Shown: positions 36,424-45,511 of the stretch, piece by piece | How positions within the stretch are numbered: position 1 is the first letter of the stretch | How the letters are laid out: every line of letters starts with the position of its first letter | Source: Nocardia sp. CDC159 | GTDB lineage: Bacteria > Actinomycetota > Actinomycetes > Mycobacteriales > Mycobacteriaceae | Assembly: GCF_023740735.1 (NCBI RefSeq) | Contig: NZ_JAMRXH010000014.1 | Location: forward strand, 62,001-126,000 | Reading direction: 5' to 3' | DNA: 64,000 nt | Position numbers and translations under genes: made by a program | Notes under the pieces: model-generated | What the model was told of the DNA's origin: nothing | The model's database searches: none | The model's input: the letters and a program-made list of their open reading frames with translations, nothing else

Positions 36424-36522
36424 GGCAGCCACGGGCGTGAAATTAGCACGGGTAACATCCTCGGTGCGGGCGATCACCCGATTCCTCGCGTGTCGCGGGC
36501 TTCGAATAGGGGCTCGAAATTT

Positions 36523-38022
36523 TCAGGGCTGGACGAATTCCCGCTGCCGGGATCGGACCAGCTCGGCGACCGCCCGCCGATCCACCTTCCGATTCGGCGT
36601 CAGTGGCAGTTCGTCGAGCACGACGCATTCGCGCGGCACCTTGTACGGCTCGATCAGCGCACGCAACCGCACGAGCAACGCGGCCGGGACGACCGGACCG
36701 GACACCACGAGCACGGCGCTCCCGCCCGCCCCCGGCGGCACCACCACCGCCGAGCGCACCTCGGGCACCGCCCGCGCGGCCGCCTCGATCTCGAGCACGC
36801 TGACCCGGTGGCCGCGCTCCTTGTACACATCGTCGCGACGGCCGTCGACATACAGATAACCGTCGGCGTCCAACCAACCGAAATCGCCGGTGCGCAGGAA
36901 TCTCTCGCCGTCGGGCGCGGTGCCGAAGGTCTGCTCGGTCAGCGCGGCACGCCGCCAATAACCGGCCATCACATGCGGACCGCGCACCACGAATTCGCCG
37001 ATCTCGCCGATCGGCAGTGCCGCGCCGTCCGGACCGGCCACAATCACCTCGGTTCCGGGCAGCGCCCGCCCGGACGCGCCCGGCCGCCGCAGATCCTCGT
37101 CCGGCGGCATGATGGACACCCGCTTGCATTCGGTGAGGCCGTACATGATCTGCAACCGCACGCCGGGCAGCGCCGCCCGCAGGGCCCGCGCGGTGGGCGC
37201 GGACAGGGCCGCACCGGTGGTGGTGATCAGCCGCAGCGCGTCCGGCCGGGTCCGCGCCCGGTCCAACAGCCAGACCAGCGTCTCCGCGATCGGGGGCGTC
37301 GCGGCCAGCACGGTCGCCCGCGCCCGTTCCACCCCCCGCAGCAGCGCGGCACCGCCCTCGGCGGGTGCGCCGAGGTGGATGTGCGCCCCGCCGAGCGCGC
37401 CGAGGAACAGCTGGTACAGGCCGTAGTCGAAGGCCAGCGGCAGCGGGACGAAGACGATATCGGCCGGGGTGTAACCGATTTCGGCATGGATCGCCCGCAC
37501 CGCGAACATCAGCTGGCGCTGCTCGGTGAGCACCGCCTTCGGGCGCGATGTGCTGCCCGAGGTGTAGATCAGGCATACCGGATCGGTGCCCCGCACGGGT
37601 GTCACATCGGTCGCGGGCGGGTGCTCGGCCGCCGCGCGGGCGATGTCGCCGGCACCGTGCACCGCAGTTCCGCTGTGCGGTAGCACATCTCGATCGCCGG
37701 TGAGGAAAACCACCGGTTCGAGATCGCTCAGCACATGCTCGAGCGCCGGCGCGCGCACCTGTTCGTGCAGTACGCAGAATGCCGCGCCGATCCGTGAAAC
37801 GGCGTACAGCACAGCAGGAACCAGCACCGACGACGGTAGTCGTACCGCGACCCGATCGCCGCGACGCACCCCCAGCGCGGTCAGCCATCCGGCCAATCGC
37901 AGGCTGGCCTGCCGCAATTCGGCCTGCGTCAGCGATATTTCGGCCGCGGTGACGGCGACGGCGTCCGGACTCGTGCGGGCACGCTCGTCCAGCAGTTCGT
38001 GTAACAGCCGCGCGTGGTTCAT
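36523..38022 (-). CDS. AMP-forming acyl/amino-acid ligase
   Basis: A 499-residue adenylating enzyme. The phosphate-binding loop is LIYTSGSTSRPKAV, the adenine region MYGLTECK, RTGDFGWLDADGYLYVDG is core motif A7-A8, and the catalytic Lys is in LPLTPNRKVDRR near the C-terminus. It activates a carboxylate as AMP ester and passes it to a thiol. It overlaps by 4 bp (ATGA) with the upstream gene, whose product carries its own acyl carrier domain, so loading of that carrier is likely. It also resembles the ligases of exosortase-associated gene sets, but no exosortase is nearby. Confidence 0.82.
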   Translation of the reverse strand: MNHARLLHELLDERARTSPDAVAVTAAEISLTQAELRQASLRLAGWLTALGVRRGDRVAVRLPSSVLVPAVLYAVSRIGAAFCVLHEQVRAPALEHVLSDLEPVVFLTGDRDVLPHSGTAVHGAGDIARAAAEHPPATDVTPVRGTDPVCLIYTSGSTSRPKAVLTEQRQLMFAVRAIHAEIGYTPADIVFVPLPLAFDYGLYQLFLGALGGAHIHLGAPAEGGAALLRGVERARATVLAATPPIAETLVWLLDRARTRPDALRLITTTGAALSAPTARALRAALPGVRLQIMYGLTECKRVSIMPPDEDLRRPGASGRALPGTEVIVAGPDGAALPIGEIGEFVVRGPHVMAGYWRRAALTEQTFGTAPDGERFLRTGDFGWLDADGYLYVDGRRDDVYKERGHRVSVLEIEAAARAVPEVRSAVVVPPGAGGSAVLVVSGPVVPAALLVRLRALIEPYKVPRECVVLDELPLTPNRKVDRRAVAELVRSRQREFVQP

Positions 38023-39542
38023 GATTCGCGCCGATACGCGAGGACGAAGTCGGTGATCGACCCGACCGTGCGGACCGTGCCGGGATCGAGTTCGTGGGGA
38101 TCGACGACCACCCCGAATCGGTCCTCGAGCCGGGTCAGCAGTTCCACGATCGACAGCGAGTCCAGGGCCAGATCGTCGAACAGCAGTGTGTCACGGGAGA
38201 TCTCGCCGACCTCCGCACCGGATTCGCCCCCGGCCATCCGCCTGATCTCGGCGTACACCTCGGCCACGAGCGGATCCTCGTCGAAGTTCACCAGATGCTG
38301 GCGGGTGAACAGGTCGTCCTCGGTGTCGCGCGAGCGGATCAGATGCGCCCGGCCCTGGTGCACCAGCACCTCGGCCGGATAGCCGCGCCCGTTCATGTAG
38401 GTGATCGACGCGCTGGGCCCGTAGGCGCCGGACTGGAAGACTCCGAGCACCTCGCCGGTGGCGATCTCGGGCAGTTCCACATCCTTGCCGATGATGTCGG
38501 TCGGGGTGAGCAGCAGACCCGTGACCGTGCACGGCCCGGCCGGTTCCCGGTCCGGATCGCTCAGCAGCGCCATCGGGAAGTTGCGCTTGAGGTAGGTGCC
38601 GGTGCCGACGGCCGACATGTGTTGATGGGTGCCGCCGTCGGTGATGACGAAGCGCTGCCCGCGCGAGATCTTCACCGAACGGGCGGCAATGGCGTAGGTA
38701 CCGGCGGGCCCGACCAGGAAACGCCCCGGCTCCACGGCGATTCGCACCCGCGGATATCGCAGCAGGAACTCCGCGACCGCGGCGTTCACGCCGGCGGCGA
38801 GGGCGTCGAGGTCGACCGCGCGCTCGTTGGGGAAGTAGGGAATCCCGATCCCGCCGCCGATATCGACCAGCTCCGGTTCGATCCCGAGCTGTTCGCTCAC
38901 CTTGATGGCGAGATCGAGGATGCGGCGGGTGTTGTCCACCACGACACCGGCATCCAGGATGCGGGTGCCGGTGAAGCAGTGGATTCCGATGACGCGCAGA
39001 TGGGGGTGGCGCGCGACGAGATCGGTGGCGGCCAGCACCTGTTCCTCGTCGATGCCGAATTCGCGGGGCTTACCGGCCATCGTCAGCCGGCCGCCCCGCA
39101 CGCCGAAGGCCGGATTGACCCGCACCAGCACCCGCGGTCGCCGCCCGGCCGCGGCGGCCAGCTCGTCGAGTTCGGCCAACTCCTCGAAGGATTCGCAGAT
39201 CACCGCCCGGATGTCGAGATCGACCAGGTGGCGCAGATCGACGCGGCTCTTCCCCGGCCCGGTGTAGAGGATGTCGGCCGGTGCGACGCCCGCGCGCAGC
39301 GCACTGGCCAGCTCGCCCGGGGAGCAGACCTCGGCCAGCGCGCCCGCGCGGTGCAGCAGCCGCACGATGCTGACGTTCGGATTCGGCTTGAGCGAGTAGA
39401 AGATGTCGATCGCCTCGTGCAGCCGCGCCCGCAGCTCGGCGTAGGTGCGCTCGATGACCGCACCGTCGTAGACGTACAGCGGAGTGCCGAACTCCCCCAC
39501 CAGCTGCGAGATCCCCAGCCCCTGTACAGAAAATTCGGACAC
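38019..39542 (-). CDS. PLP-dependent decarboxylase fused to an acyl carrier protein
   Basis: A 507-residue two-domain protein. Residues ~10-410 are a fold-type III PLP decarboxylase (LysA/ornithine-decarboxylase-like): PLP Lys52 in FYSLKPNPN, glycine-rich DIGGGIGIPYF, and VQSGAYGPS-like FQSGAYGPSAS near the C-terminal active site. Residues ~430-507 are an acyl carrier protein with the phosphopantetheine Ser ~462 in DDLALDSLSIVELL. GTG 39542 is chosen because GGAGGA lies six bases before it. BtrK, a related enzyme in butirosin synthesis, decarboxylates an amino acid while it is bound to a carrier protein; this fusion suggests the same chemistry. Confidence 0.82.
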   Translation of the reverse strand: MSEFSVQGLGISQLVGEFGTPLYVYDGAVIERTYAELRARLHEAIDIFYSLKPNPNVSIVRLLHRAGALAEVCSPGELASALRAGVAPADILYTGPGKSRVDLRHLVDLDIRAVICESFEELAELDELAAAAGRRPRVLVRVNPAFGVRGGRLTMAGKPREFGIDEEQVLAATDLVARHPHLRVIGIHCFTGTRILDAGVVVDNTRRILDLAIKVSEQLGIEPELVDIGGGIGIPYFPNERAVDLDALAAGVNAAVAEFLLRYPRVRIAVEPGRFLVGPAGTYAIAARSVKISRGQRFVITDGGTHQHMSAVGTGTYLKRNFPMALLSDPDREPAGPCTVTGLLLTPTDIIGKDVELPEIATGEVLGVFQSGAYGPSASITYMNGRGYPAEVLVHQGRAHLIRSRDTEDDLFTRQHLVNFDEDPLVAEVYAEIRRMAGGESGAEVGEISRDTLLFDDLALDSLSIVELLTRLEDRFGVVVDPHELDPGTVRTVGSITDFVLAYRRES

Positions 39543-39667
39543 GCCACTTCCTCCAGCATTATCTTGCAGTCCGATTGGCAAGTGAACGCGCCGGGCGGAT
39601 TGTTCGGAACCCTTCCGACGAACCGAACATCAATTGCCGATCACATTGCGAGACTTCCTCGGCAACA

Positions 39668-41347
39668 ATGAGTTTCATGATTACCGAGTCTTCCGCGCGC
39701 AAGCTTGCCGATCGGTTCGTCGATGCGATAGCCGAGTTGAATCCGCTCGTCGCGGTGGAGCTGGGGCTCGGCGATCCCGCCGACGACCGGCTGCCCGACT
39801 ACTCCCCCGCGGGTACGGCCGCCGTGGCCGATCTGGCCCGTCGGACGCTGGCCGAACTCGACGCCGCCCAACCGGGCGACGATCCGGGTGAGCAGCGCTG
39901 CGCGACACTGCTGCGCGAACGCCTGACCGCCGAACTGGCCGTCCATGACTCGGGTGAGTTCCTGCGCACGGTCCGCAATATGGAATCCCCGCTGCACCTG
40001 CTGCGCTCGATCTTCACCATGCTGCCCACCGAAACCGAGGACCACTGGCGCAATATCGGCGCCCGGTTGGCGCGCATGCCGCTGGCGGTACAGCAGTACA
40101 CCGAATCGCTCACGGCTGGGAAGAGCCGCGGGCTGCTGGCCGCGCCGCGTCAGGTCACCACGGTGATCGAGCAGCTGGACGAGTGGGTGGCCGGTGGCCC
40201 CGGCGGCTGGTTCGGCGAATTGATCTCGCCCGCACCGGAATCGGTGCGTCCTGAGCTGGAAACCGGTGCGGTGGCCGCGGCCAAGGCCATCGCCGAGATT
40301 CGCGATTGGCTGCGCACCGATTACTTGCCCGCGACGGCCGGTACGCCCGATGCGGTCGGCGAGCGGCGCTACCGCCTGCTGGCCCGCTACTGGAACGGCG
40401 CCGACCTGGATTTGCACGAGGCCTACGAGTGGGGGTGGGAGCAGTTCCACGACCTGGAAAAGCAGATGCGTCAGGAGGCCGAGCGCGTCCGGCCCGGCGC
40501 CACACCCGGCGAGGCGATGCAGTGGCTGGCGACCGAGGGCCCGGCCATCGAGGGGGTCGAGGAGGCCCGGATCTGGTTGCAGGGGTTGATGGATCGCGTC
40601 ATCGCCGACCTCAACGGGACCCATTTCGATCTCGCCGAACCGCTCGAGCGGGTGGAGTCGAAGATCGCGCCGCCCGGATCGGCCTCCGCGCCGTACTACA
40701 CCCCGCCGTCGCTGGACTTCTCCCGCCCCGGCCGCACCTGGCTCCCGGCCTTCGGCCGCACCCGGTTCCCGGAGTGGGAGCACGTGTCGACCTGGTATCA
40801 CGAGGGCGTGCCGGGCCACCACCTGCAGTTCGGCCAGTGGACCTACTGTGCGGACAAGCTGTCGAAGTACCAGGTGAGCCTGGGCATGGTGAGTGCGAAC
40901 GTGGAGGGCTGGGCGCTGTACGCCGAGCGGCTGATGGACGAGCTCGGCTACCTCACCGACCCGGGCCATCGGCTCGGCTACCTGAACGTCCAGATGCTGC
41001 GCGCCCTGCGCGTCGTCCTCGACATCGGCATGCACCTGGAACTCGAATTCCCGGCACACTCCCCCTTCCGCCCCGGCGAAACCATGCTGCCAGGCCCCGC
41101 CCGCGAATTCTTCGGCACCTACTGCGGCCTGCCCGGCCCCCTGCTGGACAGCGAGATCGTCCGCTACCTCGGCTGGCCCGCCCAGGCCATCGGCTACAAA
41201 CTCGGCGAGCGCGCCTGGCTGCGCGGCCGCGCCGCGGCCGAGGCCGCCAAGGGAGCCGAATTCGATTTGAAGGCATGGCATATGGCGGCGCTGTCGATGG
41301 GGTCGCTGGGGCTGGACGACCTGGAGCGGGAGCTGGCCCGGCTGTAG
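39668..41347 (+). CDS. DUF885 family putative metallopeptidase
   Basis: A 559-residue, mostly helical protein of the DUF885 family. The WYHEGVPGHHLQ segment supplies an HExxxGHH-type metal site, and SANVEGWALYAERL downstream supplies the third-ligand Glu. These proteins look like gluzincin-type carboxy- or oligopeptidases but few have been tested. No signal peptide. The ATG at 39668 is used; ATG 39677 is equally possible and neither has a clear ribosome-binding site. It is divergent from the decarboxylase operon. Confidence 0.82.
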   Translation: MSFMITESSARKLADRFVDAIAELNPLVAVELGLGDPADDRLPDYSPAGTAAVADLARRTLAELDAAQPGDDPGEQRCATLLRERLTAELAVHDSGEFLRTVRNMESPLHLLRSIFTMLPTETEDHWRNIGARLARMPLAVQQYTESLTAGKSRGLLAAPRQVTTVIEQLDEWVAGGPGGWFGELISPAPESVRPELETGAVAAAKAIAEIRDWLRTDYLPATAGTPDAVGERRYRLLARYWNGADLDLHEAYEWGWEQFHDLEKQMRQEAERVRPGATPGEAMQWLATEGPAIEGVEEARIWLQGLMDRVIADLNGTHFDLAEPLERVESKIAPPGSASAPYYTPPSLDFSRPGRTWLPAFGRTRFPEWEHVSTWYHEGVPGHHLQFGQWTYCADKLSKYQVSLGMVSANVEGWALYAERLMDELGYLTDPGHRLGYLNVQMLRALRVVLDIGMHLELEFPAHSPFRPGETMLPGPAREFFGTYCGLPGPLLDSEIVRYLGWPAQAIGYKLGERAWLRGRAAAEAAKGAEFDLKAWHMAALSMGSLGLDDLERELARL

Positions 41348-41358
41348 TCCGGGCCAGC
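41332..41358. terminator. Hairpin between convergent DUF885 and sigJ genes
   Basis: GCTGGCCCGG (41332-41341) and CCGGGCCAGC (41349-41358) form a perfect 10-bp stem with a 7-base loop that contains the TAG stop of the DUF885 gene. It sits in the 15-bp gap between two convergent genes and could terminate both. There is no T-tract. Confidence 0.55.
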
Positions 41359-41362
41359 ACCG

Positions 41363-42256
41363 TCAGCCGACGATCTCGCCGAGGTCGAGCCGGGCGAGGC
41401 GGTCCGGATCGGACAGAATGTCGATGGCGGTGATCCGCTCGCCGACGACGGTGAAGCTCATGAGCGACACCAGCGCGCCGTCCGCCGTATTGACCCGCCC
41501 GGCAACGCCATTGACCAGCACGGGATGGCTGACGCAGCGCCGAGCCATGCGCCGGAAGGTCTCGGCCTGCCCCGCCACGACGGCCGCGCCGCGCAGCACC
41601 CGCATCCCGCCCGGCACCGCCGCACCGGCGTCGGCACGAAGCACCACATCCGGATCGAGCAGGGTCAGCAGGGCATCGAAGTCGCCGTCGCGCGCGGCGG
41701 CCAGAAACGCCTCGACCATGCGGCGCTGCCGCGGCAGGTCCGGATCGGGCAGCGCCGCCTCGCCGCGGACGCGGCGGCGCGCCTGACTGGCCAACTTCTT
41801 GGCGGTCTGCGGCGTGCGGTCCACGATCGGCGCGATCTGCTCGAAGGGCAGGGCGAACATATCGTGCAGGACAAATGCCAGCCGCTGCGCGGGAGTCAGC
41901 GACTCCAGCACCACGAGCAAAGCCATACCGATCGAATCGGCGAGCAGCGCCTGCTGTTCCGGCCCCGCTTCCCCGTCGCGGATGACAACCGGATCGGGCA
42001 GATGACCCGGCTCCAGCGGTTCCTCGGAACGAGATCGGCGCGAGCGCAACATGTCCAGGCATACCCGCCCGACCACCGTCGTCAGCCAACCGCCGAGATT
42101 GTCGATCCCCGCGGCATCGGCCCCCGCCAACCGCAGCCACGCCTCCTGCACCGCATCCTCGGCCTCGGTGATCGACCCGAGCATCCGATAGGCGACGGCC
42201 CGCAGATGATCGCGATGGTTCTCGAACCGCTCGGCCAGCACATCGAGCTCGTTCAC
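41363..42256 (-). CDS. sigJ: ECF sigma factor, SigJ/ECF41 type
   Basis: A 297-residue ECF sigma factor with region 2 (HRDHLRAVAYRMLGSITEAE) and region 4 (LAFVLHDMFALPFEQIA then RTPQTAKKLASQARRRV) followed by a C-terminal SnoaL-like domain (~180-290), the layout of the ECF41/SigJ group, in which the C-terminal domain controls activity in place of a separate anti-sigma factor. The near-C-terminal DPDRLARL segment corresponds to the group's conserved DPDKL-type motif. GTG start with GGAGAGG six bases before it. Downstream in the direction of a DoxX gene and a serine hydrolase gene, 46 bp apart. Confidence 0.87.
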   Translation of the reverse strand: MNELDVLAERFENHRDHLRAVAYRMLGSITEAEDAVQEAWLRLAGADAAGIDNLGGWLTTVVGRVCLDMLRSRRSRSEEPLEPGHLPDPVVIRDGEAGPEQQALLADSIGMALLVVLESLTPAQRLAFVLHDMFALPFEQIAPIVDRTPQTAKKLASQARRRVRGEAALPDPDLPRQRRMVEAFLAAARDGDFDALLTLLDPDVVLRADAGAAVPGGMRVLRGAAVVAGQAETFRRMARRCVSHPVLVNGVAGRVNTADGALVSLMSFTVVGERITAIDILSDPDRLARLDLGEIVG

Positions 42257-42302
42257 GTTTTACCTCTCCACAAGTATTCGCCGACGATTGTCCCGCGGCG
42301 AC

Positions 42303-42686
42303 CTACGGCCTTCGCAATTCGCGAGCGGCCAGTGCGCTGGCGACGAAAACCAAAGGTGTCGCCCATTTGTCGGGCCCGTCTCCCGCCGCGGCATGGGAGG
42401 CCGCCGCGCCGCCGTAGACGAAAACCAGTCCGGCGTAGGCCCATTCCTTCGTCCGGGGATATCCCGGTGCGAGCAGCGCGGCGATCGCGGCCAGCTTGGC
42501 CGTGCCCAGGATGGTGGCGAAGTACCTCGGATATCCCAGCTGGTCGAGGACCTCCCGCACGGTCGCGACCCGCGCGAGATCCCAGTACGCGCCCACCGCG
42601 GTTTCGGCCAGCAGCACCGTGCCGGGAAGCCATCGGGCGGCCATGGCCAACCGGGTGCGTCGACGCGACATGGACCGCGCGCTCAT
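42303..42686 (-). CDS. DoxX-like four-helix membrane protein
   Basis: A 127-residue integral membrane protein with four predicted helices, of the DoxX/DoxX-like type (LDQLGYPRYFATILGTAKLA). Members take part in redox or thiosulfate:quinone functions or have no known role. The ATG overlaps the stop of the upstream serine hydrolase gene by 4 bp (ATGA); sigJ follows after 46 bp. Cotranscription with an ECF41 sigma factor fits a redox stress response. Confidence 0.8.
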   Translation of the reverse strand: MSARSMSRRRTRLAMAARWLPGTVLLAETAVGAYWDLARVATVREVLDQLGYPRYFATILGTAKLAAIAALLAPGYPRTKEWAYAGLVFVYGGAAASHAAAGDGPDKWATPLVFVASALAARELRRP

Positions 42687-43849
42687 GAGTTCTCCCCGTT
42701 CCCGATGAATTCGGTGGCTGCCCGGTGCAGTGCGGCGGCCAGCCGCGCGTTCTCCGGGGCGTTGAATGCGAATGCGGCTCGGCGGCGGGTGTAGCCGTAG
42801 GTGAGGCCGCTGTGTGGATCGGCGAAGCCGTCCGAACCCGCGGATCCGGTGTGGCCGAAGGCGTGTACGCCGAGGAATGGGTGGATCAGGGCCTTGGCCT
42901 CGAAGCCCACCGCATAGGGTGCGGTGTCGCCGCGCACCAGATCCCTTCCGCCGGAATGGATCATGGCGATCTCGGCGATGGTGTCCGGTTTCAGCAGCGG
43001 TGCGCGGCCGTCCAGCCCGGAGATGGCCGCGGCATACATCGACGCCAGCCCGGTGGCGCTGCCCACCCCACCGCCCGATGCCTGGCCGAGACGGCGGAAC
43101 GTCGCATCGTTGGGCAGGGTCATGACATCGGCGGGACCGAACCCGCGGTGGCCGAGGTTGTAGGAGATGCCCGCGAGACTGTGCGGATTGGGGACAGCGG
43201 CCTCGAACGCCGCCTCCATCTCCGGCGTCGCCCGCCACGGCAGGATCGGCAGATACCGGTGGTCCAGTTCCTCTGGCAGGCCCAGATACACATCCAGCCC
43301 GTAGGGCGCGCGGATGCGTTCCTCGAACAGCTCCTGGATCGTCGCACCGATGATCCGGTGCACCACCCGGCCGACGATGGCATAGGTGACGAACCCGCCG
43401 TAACCGTGCGCGGTGCGAGGCGCGAAGCAAGGCCGCTGTCGCGCAACACGTTCGGCGACGACCCGATCGTCGGCCAATTCGGCGACGGCGAAACCACCGT
43501 CGACCCCGACGACTCCGGACCGATGCACAAGCACGTCGCGCACCGTGATGTCGCGCTTACCGGCCACCCCGAACTGCGGCCAGTAGTGGGCGACCGGACG
43601 GTCGATGTCGAGTACGCCGTCCTGAATCAGCAGCGCCACAACAAGTCCCGACGCTCCCTTGGTGGACGAATGCAGCCCCGTCAACGTATCCGGCCCGACC
43701 TCGTCGCCCGCCCACAGCTCGACCACCCGCCGCCCCCGCACGAAGGCGGCCAACTGCGCACCGCCCTCCCCGGCGACCACGTCCGCGAATTCCGCACGGA
43801 CAGCGTCGAATCCGGCTGCGACCGTGCCATACACCTCGATTCCGCTCAT
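42683..43849 (-). CDS. Serine hydrolase, beta-lactamase/EstB type
   Basis: A 388-residue protein of the class C beta-lactamase/esterase (beta-lactamase-related) family. The catalytic Ser-x-x-Lys is SSTK at ~61-64 and the second motif is in a TAHGYGGFV-like stretch (Tyr-x-x). No signal peptide, so a cytoplasmic esterase rather than a true lactamase is likely. I chose ATG 43849, preceded by GGAGG; a longer frame runs into the PadR promoter. First gene of the operon serine hydrolase-DoxX-sigJ. Confidence 0.82.
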   Translation of the reverse strand: MSGIEVYGTVAAGFDAVRAEFADVVAGEGGAQLAAFVRGRRVVELWAGDEVGPDTLTGLHSSTKGASGLVVALLIQDGVLDIDRPVAHYWPQFGVAGKRDITVRDVLVHRSGVVGVDGGFAVAELADDRVVAERVARQRPCFAPRTAHGYGGFVTYAIVGRVVHRIIGATIQELFEERIRAPYGLDVYLGLPEELDHRYLPILPWRATPEMEAAFEAAVPNPHSLAGISYNLGHRGFGPADVMTLPNDATFRRLGQASGGGVGSATGLASMYAAAISGLDGRAPLLKPDTIAEIAMIHSGGRDLVRGDTAPYAVGFEAKALIHPFLGVHAFGHTGSAGSDGFADPHSGLTYGYTRRRAAFAFNAPENARLAAALHRAATEFIGNGENS

Positions 43850-43947
43850 TGCGGTGGTTCCTCCATCCGAATCGGTGTTCCGATGCATTGACGGATGGCG
43901 GGGCGGAAAGGTGACCGCGGAGCCGGAGGCTTGCATCGCCACTACTA

Positions 43948-43979
43948 AGTGTTACTATCTACCAGTAGCTAGCAACACT
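43948..43979. promoter_or_regulatory. Inverted repeat in the padR promoter
   Basis: AGTGTT (43948-43953) and AACACT (43974-43979) form an inverted repeat around a TACTAT box (43953-43958) and a shorter CTA/TAG repeat. It lies 23 bp before the PadR start codon, in an AT-rich stretch within GC-rich DNA, so it is a likely PadR operator and promoter. The divergent serine hydrolase gene starts about 100 bp away and could share control. Confidence 0.45.
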
Positions 43980-44001
43980 GATTAGCGATGGGAGGTGATT
44001 C

Positions 44002-44334
44002 ATGGGCAAGCAGATGACCGAACTCCTCAAGGGCACGCTGGAAGGCATCGTCCTGGCAATCTTGGCCGTGCGGTCGGCATACGGCTACGAGATCACGGCG
44101 CGACTGCGGGAGCAGGGCTTCACCGATATCGCCGAGGGCACCATCTACGCCCTGCTCGTCCGGCTCGAGAAGAAGGACCTGGTCGACGTGGCGAAAATCC
44201 CGTCCGAAAAGGGCCCGCCGCGCAAGGTGTACTCCCTCAACGCGCGAGGACGCGACCATCTCGACGAGTTCTGGAAGACCTGGGGCTTCCTTTCCGAACG
44301 GCTCGAACAGCTCCACAACGAAGGAGACAAATAA
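44002..44334 (+). CDS. PadR family transcriptional regulator
   Basis: A 110-residue PadR winged-helix repressor: LLKGTLEGIVLAILAVRSAY then GYEITARLRE is the N-terminal HTH, followed by the beta wing (KGPPRKVYSLNARGRDHL) and a C-terminal dimerisation helix. It is preceded by GGAGGTGA, an excellent ribosome-binding site. A DUF1048 gene follows 2 bp later, the usual PadR partner in actinobacteria and bacilli. The ligand is unknown. Confidence 0.88.
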   Translation: MGKQMTELLKGTLEGIVLAILAVRSAYGYEITARLREQGFTDIAEGTIYALLVRLEKKDLVDVAKIPSEKGPPRKVYSLNARGRDHLDEFWKTWGFLSERLEQLHNEGDK

Positions 44335-44336
44335 TC

Positions 44337-44687
44337 ATGTTCATTTCCAAGGTGATCGGCGATCTCGGCGAGAAGCGGCGGTGGCGGCTGTACCAGGCTC
44401 GCGTGAAGCAGCTCGCCGAGCCCTATCGCACGGCGGTCGACGCCTTCCAGCAGTACCTGATGAGTTCCGGTGCGGGAAGCGATGTTTCGATGTTCGAAGA
44501 CCTAGCCGAGCTGTTCGAACAGGGTGCCGCGGACCGAACCCCGCTCCGCGACATCGTCGGAACGGACCCGGTGGAGTTCATCGAGACCTTCGCGCGCAAC
44601 TACGAGGGGGAATCGTGGCGCAATCGCCAACGCGAACGGCTGATCGAAGCCATCGAACGCGCCAGCGGAGCAGACACCGGAAGTTAG
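44337..44687 (+). CDS. DUF1048 protein
   Basis: A 116-residue helical protein of the DUF1048 family (MFISKVIGDLGEKRRWRLY at the start). DUF1048 proteins are almost always encoded right after a PadR gene, as here, and their function is unknown; a role as a PadR co-regulator is often assumed. AAGGAG lies ten bases before the ATG. Confidence 0.85.
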   Translation: MFISKVIGDLGEKRRWRLYQARVKQLAEPYRTAVDAFQQYLMSSGAGSDVSMFEDLAELFEQGAADRTPLRDIVGTDPVEFIETFARNYEGESWRNRQRERLIEAIERASGADTGS

Positions 44688-44697
44688 GCATTCGACG

Positions 44698-45003
44698 ATG
44701 GCACAACAAGTCTCGGCGACCCCCACACGGGACGGTTTCACCATCGACCAGGCGGCGGCATTCGCCGGTGTCACGGTGCCGGCAGTGCACCACTACCACC
44801 AGCAGGGCCTGGTCGCGGAACCGCGCCAGGACAGCTCCGGCCAACGCCGCTACCGATCCGCCGACCTCATGCGACTGGTCCAAGTTCGCACCCTGGCCGG
44901 AGCAGGCGTCCCGCTGACCGAAATCGGCGACCTGCTCGACTATCTCGCCCACGTCGAACGTGTCCTCGACGGCTCTTCGAAACAGCACGACTGCGATGAA
45001 TGA
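44698..45003 (+). CDS. MerR family transcriptional regulator
   Basis: A 101-residue short MerR-type regulator: TIDQAAAFAGVTVPAVHHYH is the winged HTH, followed by QQGLVAEPRQDSSGQRRY and a helix. It lacks a long sensor domain. It follows DUF1048 by 10 bp and is the last clearly core gene before the accessory island; the sequence composition changes just after its stop. Confidence 0.82.
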   Translation: MAQQVSATPTRDGFTIDQAAAFAGVTVPAVHHYHQQGLVAEPRQDSSGQRRYRSADLMRLVQVRTLAGAGVPLTEIGDLLDYLAHVERVLDGSSKQHDCDE

Positions 45004-45511
45004 CGCGGACCGAGGGCACTACCACCGCGCCCGCGAATACCGGGTTCGGTGGCTTACCAGCTGTTCGCAGTGCCCCCGGGGTGGCACGTACAGCATCTAC
45101 AACAAATCACACACGTGGTGAGCTGCGGATTTCGGCCGATACCAAGATAGCTCGGCGTATCCAGCGCCGGTCAGATAGTTAGAGAGCAACAGCCCGCTGT
45201 TCGTGCGGTCCAACGCTGACATGCCAGAATCGTCGGCCGTGGGCGCGTGATGGCAGCGCCGTTGATCGTGGCGCGGGGCGCGTTGTGCCGGGCGTGTAGC
45301 CAGCGGCGCGCCGGTGCGTGTGGTGCGCCGTTGGGCGTTTCGCGTGTGGTAACTGGTCACTCCCGTTTGGGGCGAAGGATGATCACAAAGGATCCTGATA
45401 CTTCTCACACTGCGCGCCGACCCCCAGTTGAGGCTGCAGCAGCCCCGTTTGCGACCTTACCTACCGCAGGTTGAGGGCCATGATGTCATTCTCTGCGAGA
45501 CATGCCATGGG
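45004..45511. other. Non-coding junction at the left edge of the island
   Basis: About 500 bp with no supportable gene. Several open frames exist on both strands but none has a ribosome-binding site, a recognisable domain or sensible codon usage. Composition is lower in GC than the core genes to the left. The stretch contains a degenerate copy of the tRNA-Leu 3' end (see the separate entry). It may be the remains of an integrase-end module. Confidence 0.5.
45070..45091. repeat. Degenerate copy of the tRNA-Leu 3' end (candidate att site)
   Basis: GTGCCCCCGG at 45070-45079 is identical to 60819-60828, which is the 3' end of the tRNA-Leu gene (top-strand reading). Over 22 bases the two sites match at 17 positions. 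The copy lies directly after the last core gene, in the same orientation as the tRNA end, and the DNA between them is the defence island. This is the layout expected for attL/attR of an old genomic island. The match is short and GC-rich, so chance is possible. Confidence 0.35.

Noticed and set aside
36523..39542. Exosortase-associated cluster
   Set aside because: The ligase and decarboxylase resemble those of exosortase gene sets, but no exosortase, sorting-signal protein or associated hydrolase lies nearby.
45097..45408. A 103-codon minus-strand frame in the island junction
   Set aside because: Basic, His/Arg-rich composition without domain or ribosome-binding site; read as junction DNA, not a gene.
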